NCBI GenBank assembly: GCA_002172675.1
Contig: NETF01000051.1
Span: 62,001-126,000 of the forward strand
DNA from: an unicellular cyanobacterium SU3
GTDB taxonomy: Bacteria; Cyanobacteriota; Cyanobacteriia; Cyanobacteriales; Microcystaceae
Length of the DNA: 64,000 bases
Direction: 5' to 3'
This document shows, piece by piece, positions 37,801 to 46,345 of this stretch (position 1 is the first letter of the stretch; each line of letters opens with the position of its first letter). The position numbers were made by a program, and so were the translations under genes. The notes under the pieces are model-generated. The model had not been told where the DNA came from. It was given only the letters and a program-made list of their open reading frames with translations, and ran no database searches.

Positions 37801-38663
37801 AGGTTCGCATTGTTTTCGGTTAATTGAATGGTTTGATCATTATTAGCACTAATATTTAAGTCTAAAGTTTGACTGCCTTCTGTTAGTAACGTCGGTAAAT
37901 CTTGAGGTTTAATGTTTAATAATTCGGTATTGGTTTCCCTAGGTGCAGTAATTTCTAAACTGATAAGACTGCCGGGTTGAGAAATTCTAATGCGGTTAGT
38001 TCCTGGAATCGCTGCAATGGTAATATTTCCCCCTGGTGCTTTTAGGGTTCCGGTATTAATAATTGTTTCTCCCATTAGGGTGAGGTTATGACCTTCTGCA
38101 ACAGTTAAATTCCCTGTATTGATAATGTTACCTGATTGAGTTAAATCAAAGGCAAATTGAGAGGGATCACCAGTTAACCCTTGGTAATTATTTGTTCCAA
38201 TAGCATTGAACCAATAATTATTATTAAATCCTATCCCTGTGGCAGTTGTAGCGATAAAATCAGCAGGTAAATTAAGCTGAATACTCGGACCAAAAACAAT
38301 CCCTGCAGGATTCATTAAAAATAGGTTAGGGTTGCCACCAGTTATGGTAATCAGACCATTAATAATCGAAGCATCACCCCCAACAATTCGGGTTAAAATA
38401 TTACGAATTTGAGGATTAGCTAAAAAGTTCGCAATTTGCTCTTTGTTTAGTCCAAATTTTTCCAAACTATGAAAAAGATTCGCTCCATCATTTGATAAGC
38501 TTCCCCCTTCAATATTAAATTGATTACCTTCTTGATTAACAATGGTTCCAGTGCCATCATTTGCAGGGGTAATTGACTGACTTAAAATAGGATTGATGTG
38601 ATAGATGTTTGTTAACCCTATCAGAATAAAAACTAAATATTTTGTTATTTTTATTAACTTCAT
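34815..38663 (-). CDS. Two-partner-secreted CHAT protease (TpsA-type exoprotein)
   Basis: The 1282-residue protein has a signal peptide (MKLIKITKYLVFILIGLTN), then a filamentous-haemagglutinin-type TPS secretion domain (about 30-260) with the NPNL and NPAGI motifs (GGNPNLFLMNPAGIVFGPS). A beta-helix-like region reaches about residue 680. A proline-rich spacer of PEPPITPEPPV units (about 690-830) leads to a C-terminal CHAT domain, a caspase-like cysteine protease. The catalytic dyad is visible: His in HLATHA (about 1125) and Cys in LSACRTA (about 1168). The preceding gene is its TpsB transporter, 48 bases upstream on the same strand. The product is thus probably exported and cell-surface or released; substrates are unknown. 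Confidence 0.9.
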   Translation of the reverse strand: MKLIKITKYLVFILIGLTNIYHINPILSQSITPANDGTGTIVNQEGNQFNIEGGSLSNDGANLFHSLEKFGLNKEQIANFLANPQIRNILTRIVGGDASIINGLITITGGNPNLFLMNPAGIVFGPSIQLNLPADFIATTATGIGFNNNYWFNAIGTNNYQGLTGDPSQFAFDLTQSGNIINTGNLTVAEGHNLTLMGETIINTGTLKAPGGNITIAAIPGTNRIRISQPGSLISLEITAPRETNTELLNIKPQDLPTLLTEGSQTLDLNISANNDQTIQLTENNANLPNTPATLITSGTLDTSSSSDVGGNVTLIGDRIAVIDAQIDTSGNIGGGTIRVGGDYRGQATIPTTQRTLINSGSTLRSNSMNWGDGGQITVWSDEITGFYGNISTQGGNISGNGGFVEVSGKQQLIFQGTVDTSAINGELGTLLLDPLNIIIRDGEGDSESDGTDSFVGNNNGQIGQILRDDGPNNTIIFESELEGLSGDTNIILEADNNITIEDLSDNALTFKPGSGSIIFRANTDALALGSFTMSPDDTIIAPGRDLTIKRLGTGCLLVNSCQIILGNIDTSFAENGGSVTIKAQGNTDNNAPIIEVESINTSSINGSGGMINLETLATNGDIQGEVIIGGIPFDSDQIDQLTPDILNNAGTDNNSTITINGVAIEVMTPITPEPPEPPVTPEPPVTPEPPITPEPPITPEPPITPEPPVTPEPPVTPEPPEPPITPEPPEPPITPEPPVTPEPPEPPITPEPPEPPITPEPPVTPEPPEPPITPEPPVTPEPPITPEPPITPEPPVTPTPQSSMVREVRDSEPPGVELVVNLNNAYTETSEFGQSSNVTGSVTNLDSDRAILRNIEQGFTIEFANHLGIEPVSPLNLEQTQTILQEGQTLTDLKPGLIYIFFRPQSTSIENPNNRTLWTFQSSSQQEQPQQQDNQTSPEDQLELMLVTASGKVIRQPVTGVTREQVLSTVTQFQSTITNPRRPSAYRQPAQQLYQWFIEPLTVALDAANIDTLVFIVDGGLRSVPLAALYDGSEFLIEQYNMGIMPSLALSDTRYKDMTQQRVLAMGASEFSKQNPLPAVPLELSVIADRLWQGDSFLNEKFTLNQLQQAHQSGEFGIIHLATHANFETGTLGNSYIQFWQDQLTLDQLKQFNFGDPQIELLVLSACRTALGDQEAELGFAGAAVLAQVKTVLGSLWEVSDEGTLALMTRFYEQLNQIPLKTKAIREAQLSLLKGEVYIENGQLVTPDNRLPLPPQLAVLGDQWLEHPYFWSGFTLIGSPW
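36268..36660. repeat. In-frame 9/18-base tandem repeat (PEPP spacer)
   Basis: Nearly identical DNA units, GGAGGTTCTGGGGTAATA and GGAGGTTCGGGAGTAACA (18 bases), and GGAGGTTCA (9 bases), are tandemly repeated inside the CHAT exoprotein gene. All are multiples of nine, so copy-number change keeps the frame. They encode PEPP(I/V)TPEPP spacer units between the secretion and protease parts. Confidence 0.92.
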
Positions 38664-38711
38664 TTTCTCTTAAGTCCTCGTTTCATAGTCATTTTACTTT
38701 TCTGCCAATAC

Positions 38712-40514
38712 CTAGGGAGAATAATTAATTTGAAAATACAGTCCTTTTTCTTGAAGATTGTTACCAAAATGGGGTAAAGAAATTAAAGGAATGCCATAAT
38801 CTAAACGGAGGGTTAACCCTTCAATAGTAGCAGCATTATTCCAAATTAATCCTAATCCAGTTCCCATAAGAAACTTTTTATTCTGTGAATTATCATTTTC
38901 TGTCGCAAACCACACTGATCCCATATCTAGAAAAGGAGCAATTTCTACACTCGATTGATTAACCTTATTATCCATAATTGTAATTCTATCTTCTACGGAT
39001 AATCTAAAGCCATTATCTCCAAATCTAATATTTTGTCGATACCCTCTAACGGATTCTGCTCCTCCTATAATAAACCATTGATTCGGTAATAATGGATCGG
39101 GAGTTAATTGGAATTCTCCTCGAATAATCATCAAGTGATTATCATTCCATCGCTGTACTCTTTGTCCTTGAAATAACCAACTAAAAAAGCGACTATCGGG
39201 AGTTGACCCTGAGCGAATGGTCGCATCAAATAAGTCGATCCCCAAATTAAATTGAGAGCGTAAAAACCAAAATCCTTGTTGATCTCGACTTAAATAATCT
39301 TGTCCAAATTGTAAGATTGTGGAGCGATTTCTAGCATTTTCAATGGGTGCAACTTCCCCATTAATTAAAGTTTGTCCATTTTGATAACGAAACCCCACAG
39401 ATAAAGCAAATTCATCGGATAAATTACGCCATAAAGGTTGACGAAAACTCATTTCATAAACTTGTTTATTACCTGTAATATTAAAGTCATCTAAAGGATC
39501 TTGTGTAATTCGTGTCCAAGTTGGAATCACTCGGATTTGGAGGGTTCCTTCCTGGGGATTTAAAGGAAGTTGATAGATAGCATCGAGGGTATTTCCTCCA
39601 TCAGTGGTTGAGCGATAATAAGACAAAGAAATATTGTCTCCCCACCCAGTTAAATTATTATTTTGTACAAAAGTTCCAGTCCGATTTGAGCCAATACTTG
39701 GAGGGGAAAAGTTATCAATTCCTAGACCAAATTGCCATGGATCAGTTTCTTTTACTGTCACAACTATAATACTTAATCCTGGTTTTCCCGATGCTTTAAG
39801 TTGAGCATCAATTGTCTCTAAAATGGGATTAAAAGAAAGTAATTTTAACTGTTTTTCTAATTGATTAATATTGAGAGGTGCAGTGATTCCTAATAAAAGG
39901 CGATCGCAAATATAACCTAAGTGTAGATTCTTTCTACCGATTAATTTTAAGTCAGCAATATTCCCTTCGATAATAATAATATTTGCTTCTGAATTTTCGT
40001 TAATAGTAGATAAGGGATTAATAGTTGCTTTTGAGGTAATATAACCTTCTGTTAAATAATAGTTAGTAATTGTCTCCGCTACGGTTTGATAAACTTTATT
40101 AAAAGTTTCTAAATTTAAGTTTTTTTCTTGATAAATTTGAATAAGATTTTTGATTTCTGGAACTTGTAAAATTTGCTGTGTTGTAAAAGCAGTATTACCA
40201 ACTAAACTAATATGAATTATTTTGTTATTAACGGTTAAAGAAAATAAAATATTTGAATCTGATGAGTTAGCTTTATTTTGAAAGTTTAAAGGACAATTTT
40301 CTATGGTTTGTATATCTTCAGAATTAATTTTAACTATAGAATTATTACGATTTTTTTCTGTTTTCAATTCAAGTTTATTTAGAGAGTTAGCAAATGCTTC
40401 AATTTGTATGGCAACTACAAGTAACCATAGTATCAGAAAGATTATTTTTCCACTTGTTATCATCAGTGAAGTATTATTAACCATAAAATTTTGATCAAAT
40501 TCATATTTGACCAT
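38712..40514 (-). CDS. TpsB outer-membrane transporter (ShlB/FhaC family)
   Basis: The protein exports the CHAT exoprotein across the outer membrane. It shows an N-terminal hydrophobic signal (IIFLILWLLVVAIQIEAFA), POTRA regions (ISLVGNTAFTTQQILQVPEI and the YLTEGYITSKATI region) and a 16-strand-type barrel with the lid-loop motif GGAESVRGYRQN (VRGY). It ends in an aromatic-rich strand. Several in-frame Met codons (40514, 40484, 40463) could start it; the last places the signal peptide nearest the N-terminus. It is the first gene of the two-gene operon. Confidence 0.92.
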   Translation of the reverse strand: MVKYEFDQNFMVNNTSLMITSGKIIFLILWLLVVAIQIEAFANSLNKLELKTEKNRNNSIVKINSEDIQTIENCPLNFQNKANSSDSNILFSLTVNNKIIHISLVGNTAFTTQQILQVPEIKNLIQIYQEKNLNLETFNKVYQTVAETITNYYLTEGYITSKATINPLSTINENSEANIIIIEGNIADLKLIGRKNLHLGYICDRLLLGITAPLNINQLEKQLKLLSFNPILETIDAQLKASGKPGLSIIVVTVKETDPWQFGLGIDNFSPPSIGSNRTGTFVQNNNLTGWGDNISLSYYRSTTDGGNTLDAIYQLPLNPQEGTLQIRVIPTWTRITQDPLDDFNITGNKQVYEMSFRQPLWRNLSDEFALSVGFRYQNGQTLINGEVAPIENARNRSTILQFGQDYLSRDQQGFWFLRSQFNLGIDLFDATIRSGSTPDSRFFSWLFQGQRVQRWNDNHLMIIRGEFQLTPDPLLPNQWFIIGGAESVRGYRQNIRFGDNGFRLSVEDRITIMDNKVNQSSVEIAPFLDMGSVWFATENDNSQNKKFLMGTGLGLIWNNAATIEGLTLRLDYGIPLISLPHFGNNLQEKGLYFQINYSP

Positions 40515-40603
40515 TAGAAATATAGCAAATTTTCTATGATATTGCTATTATAAATTGTTATTTAACTTAATAACTATACTCCAGAAGAACTCATTAAATA
40601 CAA

Positions 40604-43207
40604 TTAAAATGATAAAGGACCTGGTCTTTCAATACCATATCCTTGAGCATAATCAACTCCTATTTCTTGTAAAATACCTAGGATTTCTTGAGTTTCAACC
40701 CATTCAGCAATCGTTTCCATATTCATAACATTAGCAATACGATGAAAACAATCAACTAAACAATGATTAATTGAATTGTTGACTAAATATTTAACAAAAC
40801 TTCCATCAATTTTTAAATAATCAACCGGTAAATTTTTAAGATAGGACAAAGAAATCATTCCACTCCCAAAATCATCAAGAGCAAAATAACAACCTAACTG
40901 TTTAATCCCTTCAATGAGTTTAATAGTTTGACTAAGATTAGTAATAGCTGTGGTTTCTGTAATTTCAAAACATAGATGTTGAGGATTGACATTATAGTAA
41001 GATAATCTTTCTTCTATAAAATCACAAAGCTGGTCGTTTTTTACACTAACAGCTGATAAATTAATTGTATACACATGATTCGAGTCTGCTTTCTTTAGAT
41101 TCGATTGTGTTTGAGAAGATTCACTGTAAACTTTTAAAAAGTTACTAATTACCCATTGATCGATTTCTGCCATTAAATTATAACGTTCAGCAGAAGGAAG
41201 AAACGCTAATGGGGAAATTAAATGTCCTGACTCATTTACTAATCTTAATAAAATCTCATGGTGAACTTTTTTGGGAGATTGAATGGAAAGAATTTTTTGA
41301 GAATAAAGACAAAAAGAGTTGTCAGTTAGTGCTTGATTTAATTTAACACTCCATTGACTTTTACCGATTTCTTCTATTCCTTTACTATCACTCGCTTGAT
41401 AAACATAAACACAGTTTCTACCCCGACTTTTGGCTGTACGACAAGCAGCATCAGCTGCATTGATTATAGAAGTAATGGTTTGAATTTCTTGGTTAATAGA
41501 AACAATTCCAATACTAACCCCAACGGAAAAAACTTGATTATCCCAAGTAAATCTAAAATTCTTAATTAATTGTCTCAAATTATCTGCAATGGTTTCAGCT
41601 TTTTTAAGGGAACATCCTTTAAGTAATAACGCAAATTCGTCTCCCCCCAACCTAGCTAAAATATCACTACTACGAACTCTTGTTTGTAATAAATCAGTAA
41701 CTTGTTTTAATAATTCATCCCCCGCAACATGACCACAAGTATCGTTAATAATTTTGAATTGATCTAAGTCTAAATAACATAAAATATGTTCAATATTTTC
41801 GTTTTTATAACTTTCTATTGCCAAGCTTACTTGTTTTTCTAATTCTTTACGATTAACTAACCCTGTTAAATTATCATGACTCGCTTCCCAGGATAATTGA
41901 TGAGCTAATTGTGAGGCTTGAGTGACATCACGAAAAATTAAAACAGTACCTAAAATTTGATTATTTTGACCTCTAATTTGATTAATAACAATATCAATTT
42001 CATATTCTTCTGCATTTTTATTTTGTAAAATACTTGTATGTCTTTTGGGTTGATTTTGACCATTTTTCAGTATTTTCTTGATCGGATTGACTTGAGTTTT
42101 TTCTGTCCTATTTACGAGTTTTAAAATATTAGAAATGGGTTGATAGATAGCTTCTTGAATAGTAAACCCTGTTAATTGTTGAGCAATGGGATTAAACTCT
42201 TCGATCATGCCTTGAGTATTAGTTGTAATAACAGCTTCGCCAATAGAATTGAGGGTAACTTTAGCTAATTCTTTTTCTTCAAATAATGCCCGTTCGATTA
42301 ACTTTTGCTCAGTGATATTTTTAATTGTTCCCAAAATTCCAACAATATTACCATCACCGTCTTTTATAGGAATTTTATTAGTATTATACCAAACTTCTTG
42401 TCCTTCTGGATTTAGTTTTTGCTCAACAAAATTTAATTGAGATTCTCCTGTTTCTATGACACGAAGATCCTGTTCTCGATAATAACTAAGATTTTGAGTA
42501 GGGGGATCTAAATGTTGATTATTAGCATCATGATAAATATCATAATCTGTTTTACCGATTACTTGTTCAGGTTCTATCAATCCAGCAGCTTTTGCCCATA
42601 AACGATTACAACCAAGAAAAACAGAGTTAGTATCTTTCCAAAAAATTAATTGAGGAATATTATCTAAAACTAATTGCAAAAATGCTTTTTTTTCTTTTAG
42701 TTCTTGTTCCATTTGATATCGTACTGTAATATCGCACCAAGACACCATCAATAAGTTGTCATTCCATTCTAAAGGCTGTAAAAAAATACTGGAATAGATA
42801 GAATTATTATTTTTAATTTTAATTTTAACTTCGTAATTGTCCTGTAACTTTTCTGTTTTTAAGTGGTTTTTTAATAATTGTTTTTGACTATTTTCATCAC
42901 ATAAATCGAGAAAGGATACAGTTAATAAATTTTCTAAAGAAAAGCCTAAAATATACAGAGCTTTCGGATTGACATAGTTAATCCTTGCATTGACAGCTTG
43001 TATTAAAATAATTGGGATAGGAATTTTGTTAGAGAATTGCTGAAATTGTTGAATTTTATCAGAATTTTCTAAGATTGAAGGTTGTTCTAGTAAAGAAATT
43101 AATTGTTCTAAAACTTCTGATTCAACCTGTCCTGATCCTCGACAATATTGATTTAACTTTTGCCAAGTTTCTTGGTTAATATCAATCCTGACAGATTTAT
43201 CATTCAT
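40604..43207 (-). CDS. PAS-PAS-PAS-GGDEF-EAL cyclic di-GMP regulator
   Basis: The protein has about 867 residues, starting at the ATG at 43207 (a TTG lies two codons upstream). The first 45 residues (VRIDINQETWQKLNQYC...) look like a ribbon-helix-helix or dimerisation segment. Three PAS domains follow, then GGDEF with intact LGGDEFALLL. The EAL domain begins with the variant HEILLRL, retaining the key Glu, and later has FEITETTA, LDDFGSG and AEWVE. So phosphodiesterase activity is plausible but not certain. The gene lies 90 bases downstream of the tpsB start region on the same strand and may be transcribed before it. Confidence 0.9.
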   Translation of the reverse strand: MNDKSVRIDINQETWQKLNQYCRGSGQVESEVLEQLISLLEQPSILENSDKIQQFQQFSNKIPIPIILIQAVNARINYVNPKALYILGFSLENLLTVSFLDLCDENSQKQLLKNHLKTEKLQDNYEVKIKIKNNNSIYSSIFLQPLEWNDNLLMVSWCDITVRYQMEQELKEKKAFLQLVLDNIPQLIFWKDTNSVFLGCNRLWAKAAGLIEPEQVIGKTDYDIYHDANNQHLDPPTQNLSYYREQDLRVIETGESQLNFVEQKLNPEGQEVWYNTNKIPIKDGDGNIVGILGTIKNITEQKLIERALFEEKELAKVTLNSIGEAVITTNTQGMIEEFNPIAQQLTGFTIQEAIYQPISNILKLVNRTEKTQVNPIKKILKNGQNQPKRHTSILQNKNAEEYEIDIVINQIRGQNNQILGTVLIFRDVTQASQLAHQLSWEASHDNLTGLVNRKELEKQVSLAIESYKNENIEHILCYLDLDQFKIINDTCGHVAGDELLKQVTDLLQTRVRSSDILARLGGDEFALLLKGCSLKKAETIADNLRQLIKNFRFTWDNQVFSVGVSIGIVSINQEIQTITSIINAADAACRTAKSRGRNCVYVYQASDSKGIEEIGKSQWSVKLNQALTDNSFCLYSQKILSIQSPKKVHHEILLRLVNESGHLISPLAFLPSAERYNLMAEIDQWVISNFLKVYSESSQTQSNLKKADSNHVYTINLSAVSVKNDQLCDFIEERLSYYNVNPQHLCFEITETTAITNLSQTIKLIEGIKQLGCYFALDDFGSGMISLSYLKNLPVDYLKIDGSFVKYLVNNSINHCLVDCFHRIANVMNMETIAEWVETQEILGILQEIGVDYAQGYGIERPGPLSF

Positions 43208-43664
43208 AATCAAAATACAAAAATAGAATGTTACCTTCTAACTGAGAAGGTCAGCAATTGGATAAAATTTATGTGTTTAAGCTATCTATAGATAAAGTAA
43301 CTCTGTTATAACGTATGATTACTAGATTGTCACTATCTATATGTACAGATGAGAATTTGCACTTGTTTTTGACTTAAGTAGACAGAAGACATGAACAAAG
43401 ATATTAACTTAATTGCCATAACTTTTACTGTGCCTAAAATTACTTAATAAATCTTCGCATACTAGCTTGATCAATATTAATATTAATAATTGATTATGTA
43501 ATCTGACTTAAAAAGTAATTGTTTGGCAGAGGGAGTATGAAGTTCCCCCAGCAAAAACCGCTTATGACTAGGAGACTTTATTAACAAACTTTTACTAAAC
43601 AGATGCTAAGATAACAAGCAAACAATAATTTTTAATGGTTTTTTAATGCCATCATAACATTACA
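43208..43664. other. Divergent intergenic region
   Basis: These 457 bases separate the minus-strand PAS-GGDEF-EAL gene from the plus-strand CxxC protein. I see no gene, RNA or clear repeat here; promoters for both sides are expected. Confidence 0.4.
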
Positions 43665-43913
43665 ATGGATGCCTTTAGCCCCACTCCCCCTGACTGGACA
43701 GAAAACGCCGTTCATGGATTACAGTTTTGTTGCCCTCGTTGTCATTCTAGTGCCAATAAAGCCCAAAACGCCTGGATTAATCGACGGGCCCCAGTGATTA
43801 CTGAAGACTATACTCGCAGATGGCAAGAATTTTATCTGTGCGAATGCGAACAAGCTTGGTGGGCCTGGAGTAGCGATCGCCCCTCTTCTGATTTCACCAG
43901 TGACAAAGGATAG
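43665..43913 (+). CDS. Small conserved CxxC protein of unknown function
   Basis: The 82-residue protein has a zinc-ribbon-like pattern: FCCPRCHSSANKAQNAWINR near residue 22 and YLCECEQAWWAW near residue 58, giving two cysteine pairs. The central INRRAPV and the WAWSSDRP ending look structured. Codon use is like that of neighbours. It sits 55 bases upstream of tldD on the same strand, so the two may be co-transcribed. I do not recognise a characterised family. Confidence 0.7.
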   Translation: MDAFSPTPPDWTENAVHGLQFCCPRCHSSANKAQNAWINRRAPVITEDYTRRWQEFYLCECEQAWWAWSSDRPSSDFTSDKG

Positions 43914-43968
43914 AATAAAGAATAAAGCCAAACTCTACGATATCGAAACCAGTTAAGGATACTATCTT

Positions 43969-45438
43969 ATGACAGCAACGTTGTTAATCTCCAAAGAATT
44001 ACCTCAATTAAGTTATCAGTCTAGTCGCGACCGCTTTGATGCAAGTTGGCAAGATCCCCTCTCTACCCTTTTAGGGTTAGGAAGGGCAGCCGGGGCTGAT
44101 TTTTTAGAATTTTTCCTCGAACGAGTTAATTATATTAGCTGTTTAGCCGAAGAAGACGCGATCACTAGCATTTCCCCCCGTTTATCCACTGGCGCAGGAA
44201 TCCGTATTTTTAAAGGGAAAGCAGATTGTTATGTCAGTACCAATGACCTTTCCTTCCAGGGGCTAAAAACTGCCTTAGAAAAGGGCTTATCTATCTTAGG
44301 CTTAAGCTTGCCTTCTCCTAACGCTTACATCCCAGAAATTAACCTAGAATTATTCAGAGATTACGCAACAACCAAAGATAAGGAAGTTTGGCTACCTCAA
44401 TGTAGTTCCATCGAAGAGATGGGACACACCTTATTACAGGCCAATAGTAAACTTGCACAAAAAGCTAACCATATCCAGTCCCGTCGGGCTATGTATTTTA
44501 GAGACTGGCAAGAAGTGTTAGTAGCAGCTAGTGATGGCACTTTTGCTAGAGATATTCGCCTCACTCAGTCTGTGGGTTACTCCCTATTTTGTGCAGATGG
44601 GGATCATCGGACTTCCATTGGTAAGCGGTTTGGAGATACCAGTGATCCTGCTTTCTTGCGTCAATGGGACTATGAAACAGCGGCCGAAGGGGTAGCCGAG
44701 TCGGCTGGAAAAATGCTCTATGCTGACTTTGTCGAGTCGGGAAATTACCCAATTATTATGGCGAATGAGTTCGGTGGGGTCATTTTCCACGAAGCTTGCG
44801 GACACCTCTTAGAAACGACCCAAATTGAACACAAAACTACCCCGTTTATGGACAAGAAAGGGGAAAAGATTGCCCATGAAAACTTAACCGCTTGGGACGA
44901 AGGCCGTTCTGATAAAGCGTTTGGTACCATTGATATGGATGATGAAGGAATGCCTACCCAACGCACCCTATTAATTGAAAATGGTATCTTAAAGAACTTT
45001 ATCAGCGATCGCACAGGGTCTATGCGTACGGGACACCCTAGGACTGGTAGTGGCCGTCGTCAAAATTATGCCTATGCTGCGGCCTCTCGGATGCGTAATA
45101 CTTATATTGCCCCTGGTGAGGCTTCTATCGACGATCTCTTCGCTTCGGTGGATAAAGGGATTTATTGTAAGCAAATGGGTGGGGGAAGTGTTGGCCCAAC
45201 CGGTGAGTTTAATTTCTCCGTTTCTGAAGCTTATTTAATCGAAAATGGCAAGGTCACGAAACCGTTAAAAGGTGCAACTTTAATCGGAACCGCTAAAGAT
45301 ATTATGAATGAAATATCTATGTGTTCTCAAGATTTAGGACTGGCCCCAGGGTTTTGTGGTTCGGTTAGTGGCAGTATTTATGTCACGGTTGGTCAACCTC
45401 ATTTAAAGGTCGATAAAATCACCGTTGGAGGTCGTTAA
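43969..45438 (+). CDS. tldD: TldD-type metalloprotease
   Basis: TldD and its partner PmbA/TldE form a heterodimeric zinc protease that processes small peptides. The active-site motif [11 protein letters not shown] (HExxxH) is at about residue 275, followed by [21 protein letters not shown] and the C-terminal [14 protein letters not shown] region with the metal-binding Cys (SMCSQDLG). Length (489 residues) is normal. The partner TldE/PmbA gene is not in the window. Confidence 0.93.
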   Translation: MTATLLISKELPQLSYQSSRDRFDASWQDPLSTLLGLGRAAGADFLEFFLERVNYISCLAEEDAITSISPRLSTGAGIRIFKGKADCYVSTNDLSFQGLKTALEKGLSILGLSLPSPNAYIPEINLELFRDYATTKDKEVWLPQCSSIEEMGHTLLQANSKLAQKANHIQSRRAMYFRDWQEVLVAASDGTFARDIRLTQSVGYSLFCADGDHRTSIGKRFGDTSDPAFLRQWDYETAAEGVAESAGKMLYADFVESGNYPIIMANEFGGVIFHEACGHLLETTQIEHKTTPFMDKKGEKIAHENLTAWDEGRSDKAFGTIDMDDEGMPTQRTLLIENGILKNFISDRTGSMRTGHPRTGSGRRQNYAYAAASRMRNTYIAPGEASIDDLFASVDKGIYCKQMGGGSVGPTGEFNFSVSEAYLIENGKVTKPLKGATLIGTAKDIMNEISMCSQDLGLAPGFCGSVSGSIYVTVGQPHLKVDKITVGGR

Positions 45439-45462
45439 ATAAGGCGAAAATAAAGGTCTTAT

Positions 45463-45515
45463 GTAGGGGTTAACGGTTGTTGACCCCTACTGCTGTTAAA
45501 CTGTCGTTATATTAC
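45463..45515 (+). repeat. Hairpin plus 25-base tail, copy 1
   Basis: A 12-bp stem (GTAGGGGTTAAC / GTTGACCCCTAC, loop GGTT, 45463-45490) is followed directly by a 25-base tail starting TGCTGTTAAACTGTC (45491-45515). The same tail, one base different, follows a different hairpin at 46257-46313. The hairpin may end tldD transcription. Confidence 0.75.
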
Positions 45516-45540
45516 GATTAATATTAAGAAATTAACGGAT

Positions 45541-45873
45541 ATGGCTATCTTAGTTAACCCACAACTAAAAACTATATTAGAAGAATTATCGAGAGAAATT
45601 AAAAAGATTTACCAAGAAAAATTATCTCAGATTATTCTTTATGGTTCTCAAGCAAGAAGAGAAGCACAGATTGATTCTGATCTTGATATTTTGATTGTTC
45701 TAAAACAACCTTTCAATTATTCTGAAGAAATTGAAAAAACTAGCCAAGTAATAGCTGATTTATCTCTCAAATATAATATATTAATTTCTCGTTCATTTAT
45801 TGATAAACAACGTTTAACTTCAGAAAATAGTCCTTTTATTCGTAATATTCATAAAGATGGAATTGTCTTATGA
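45541..45873 (+). CDS. MNT-type nucleotidyltransferase (antitoxin of MNT/HEPN pair)
   Basis: The 110-residue protein has an intact minimal nucleotidyltransferase motif, ILYGSQARREAQIDSDLDILIVL, with the GS and both DxD aspartates. Such proteins are antitoxins that modify or restrain their HEPN partner. The third catalytic Asp seen in some relatives is not obvious (YNILISRSF). The stop overlaps the start of the HEPN frame by ATGA, the usual operon arrangement. Confidence 0.85.
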   Translation: MAILVNPQLKTILEELSREIKKIYQEKLSQIILYGSQARREAQIDSDLDILIVLKQPFNYSEEIEKTSQVIADLSLKYNILISRSFIDKQRLTSENSPFIRNIHKDGIVL

Positions 45874-46250
45874 CTCCAGAACAACAGGGACTTTCAACGA
45901 AAGCGAATCGTAGTTTAGAAGCAGCAAAAACCTTAAAAAACGAAGGATTCTATGAATTTGCTGTGTCCCGTGCCTATTAAGCTATGTTTTATGGAGCATC
46001 TGCTTTATTAGAAGGAGAAGGATTATCTTTTTCCAAGCATTCTGAAGTAATTTCAGCTTTGGGTGAACGATTTGCTACAAATAATCGTATTCCTAAAGAT
46101 TATCATCGTTACCTGATTGATGCTCAAGCACAACGTAATCGTGGTGATTATAACATTGACCCTAATATTAGCGAGTCTGATACTGAATTACTAATATCAA
46201 GAGCCGAGATTTTTTTGAACTTTATTATTAAGAACATTGATTCTATCTGA
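45870..46250 (+). pseudogene. HEPN-domain toxin gene interrupted by an in-frame TAA
   Basis: From the ATG at 45870 the frame encodes a UPF0332-type HEPN protein of about 126 residues: KANRSLEAAKTLKNEGFYEF, then VSRAY-stop-AMFYGASALL. The stop is TAA at 45978-45980 (codon 37), exactly where the family has the second Tyr of the conserved YYAMFY motif (TAT/TAC to TAA is a one-base change). The rest stays in frame to the natural end, including FSKHSEVISALG and the RNRGDY motif. It is a single-mutation pseudogene, unless re-initiation at the ATG at 45984 yields a product. Confidence 0.85.
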
Positions 46251-46256
46251 AATAAC

Positions 46257-46313
46257 AATAAGAGTCAACATTATCTGTTGACTCTTATTGCTGTTAAACT
46301 GTCATTATATTAC
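46257..46313 (+). repeat. Hairpin plus 25-base tail, copy 2
   Basis: A perfect 13-bp stem (AATAAGAGTCAAC / GTTGACTCTTATT, 46257-46289, 7-base loop) is followed by the tail TGCTGTTAAACTGTC... (46289-46313), which matches copy 1 at 24 of 25 bases. It lies just after the HEPN frame and could act as a terminator in both directions. Confidence 0.8.
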
Positions 46314-46345
46314 TGTTATTTTAGTCAAAGGTAGCAATTAATTGT

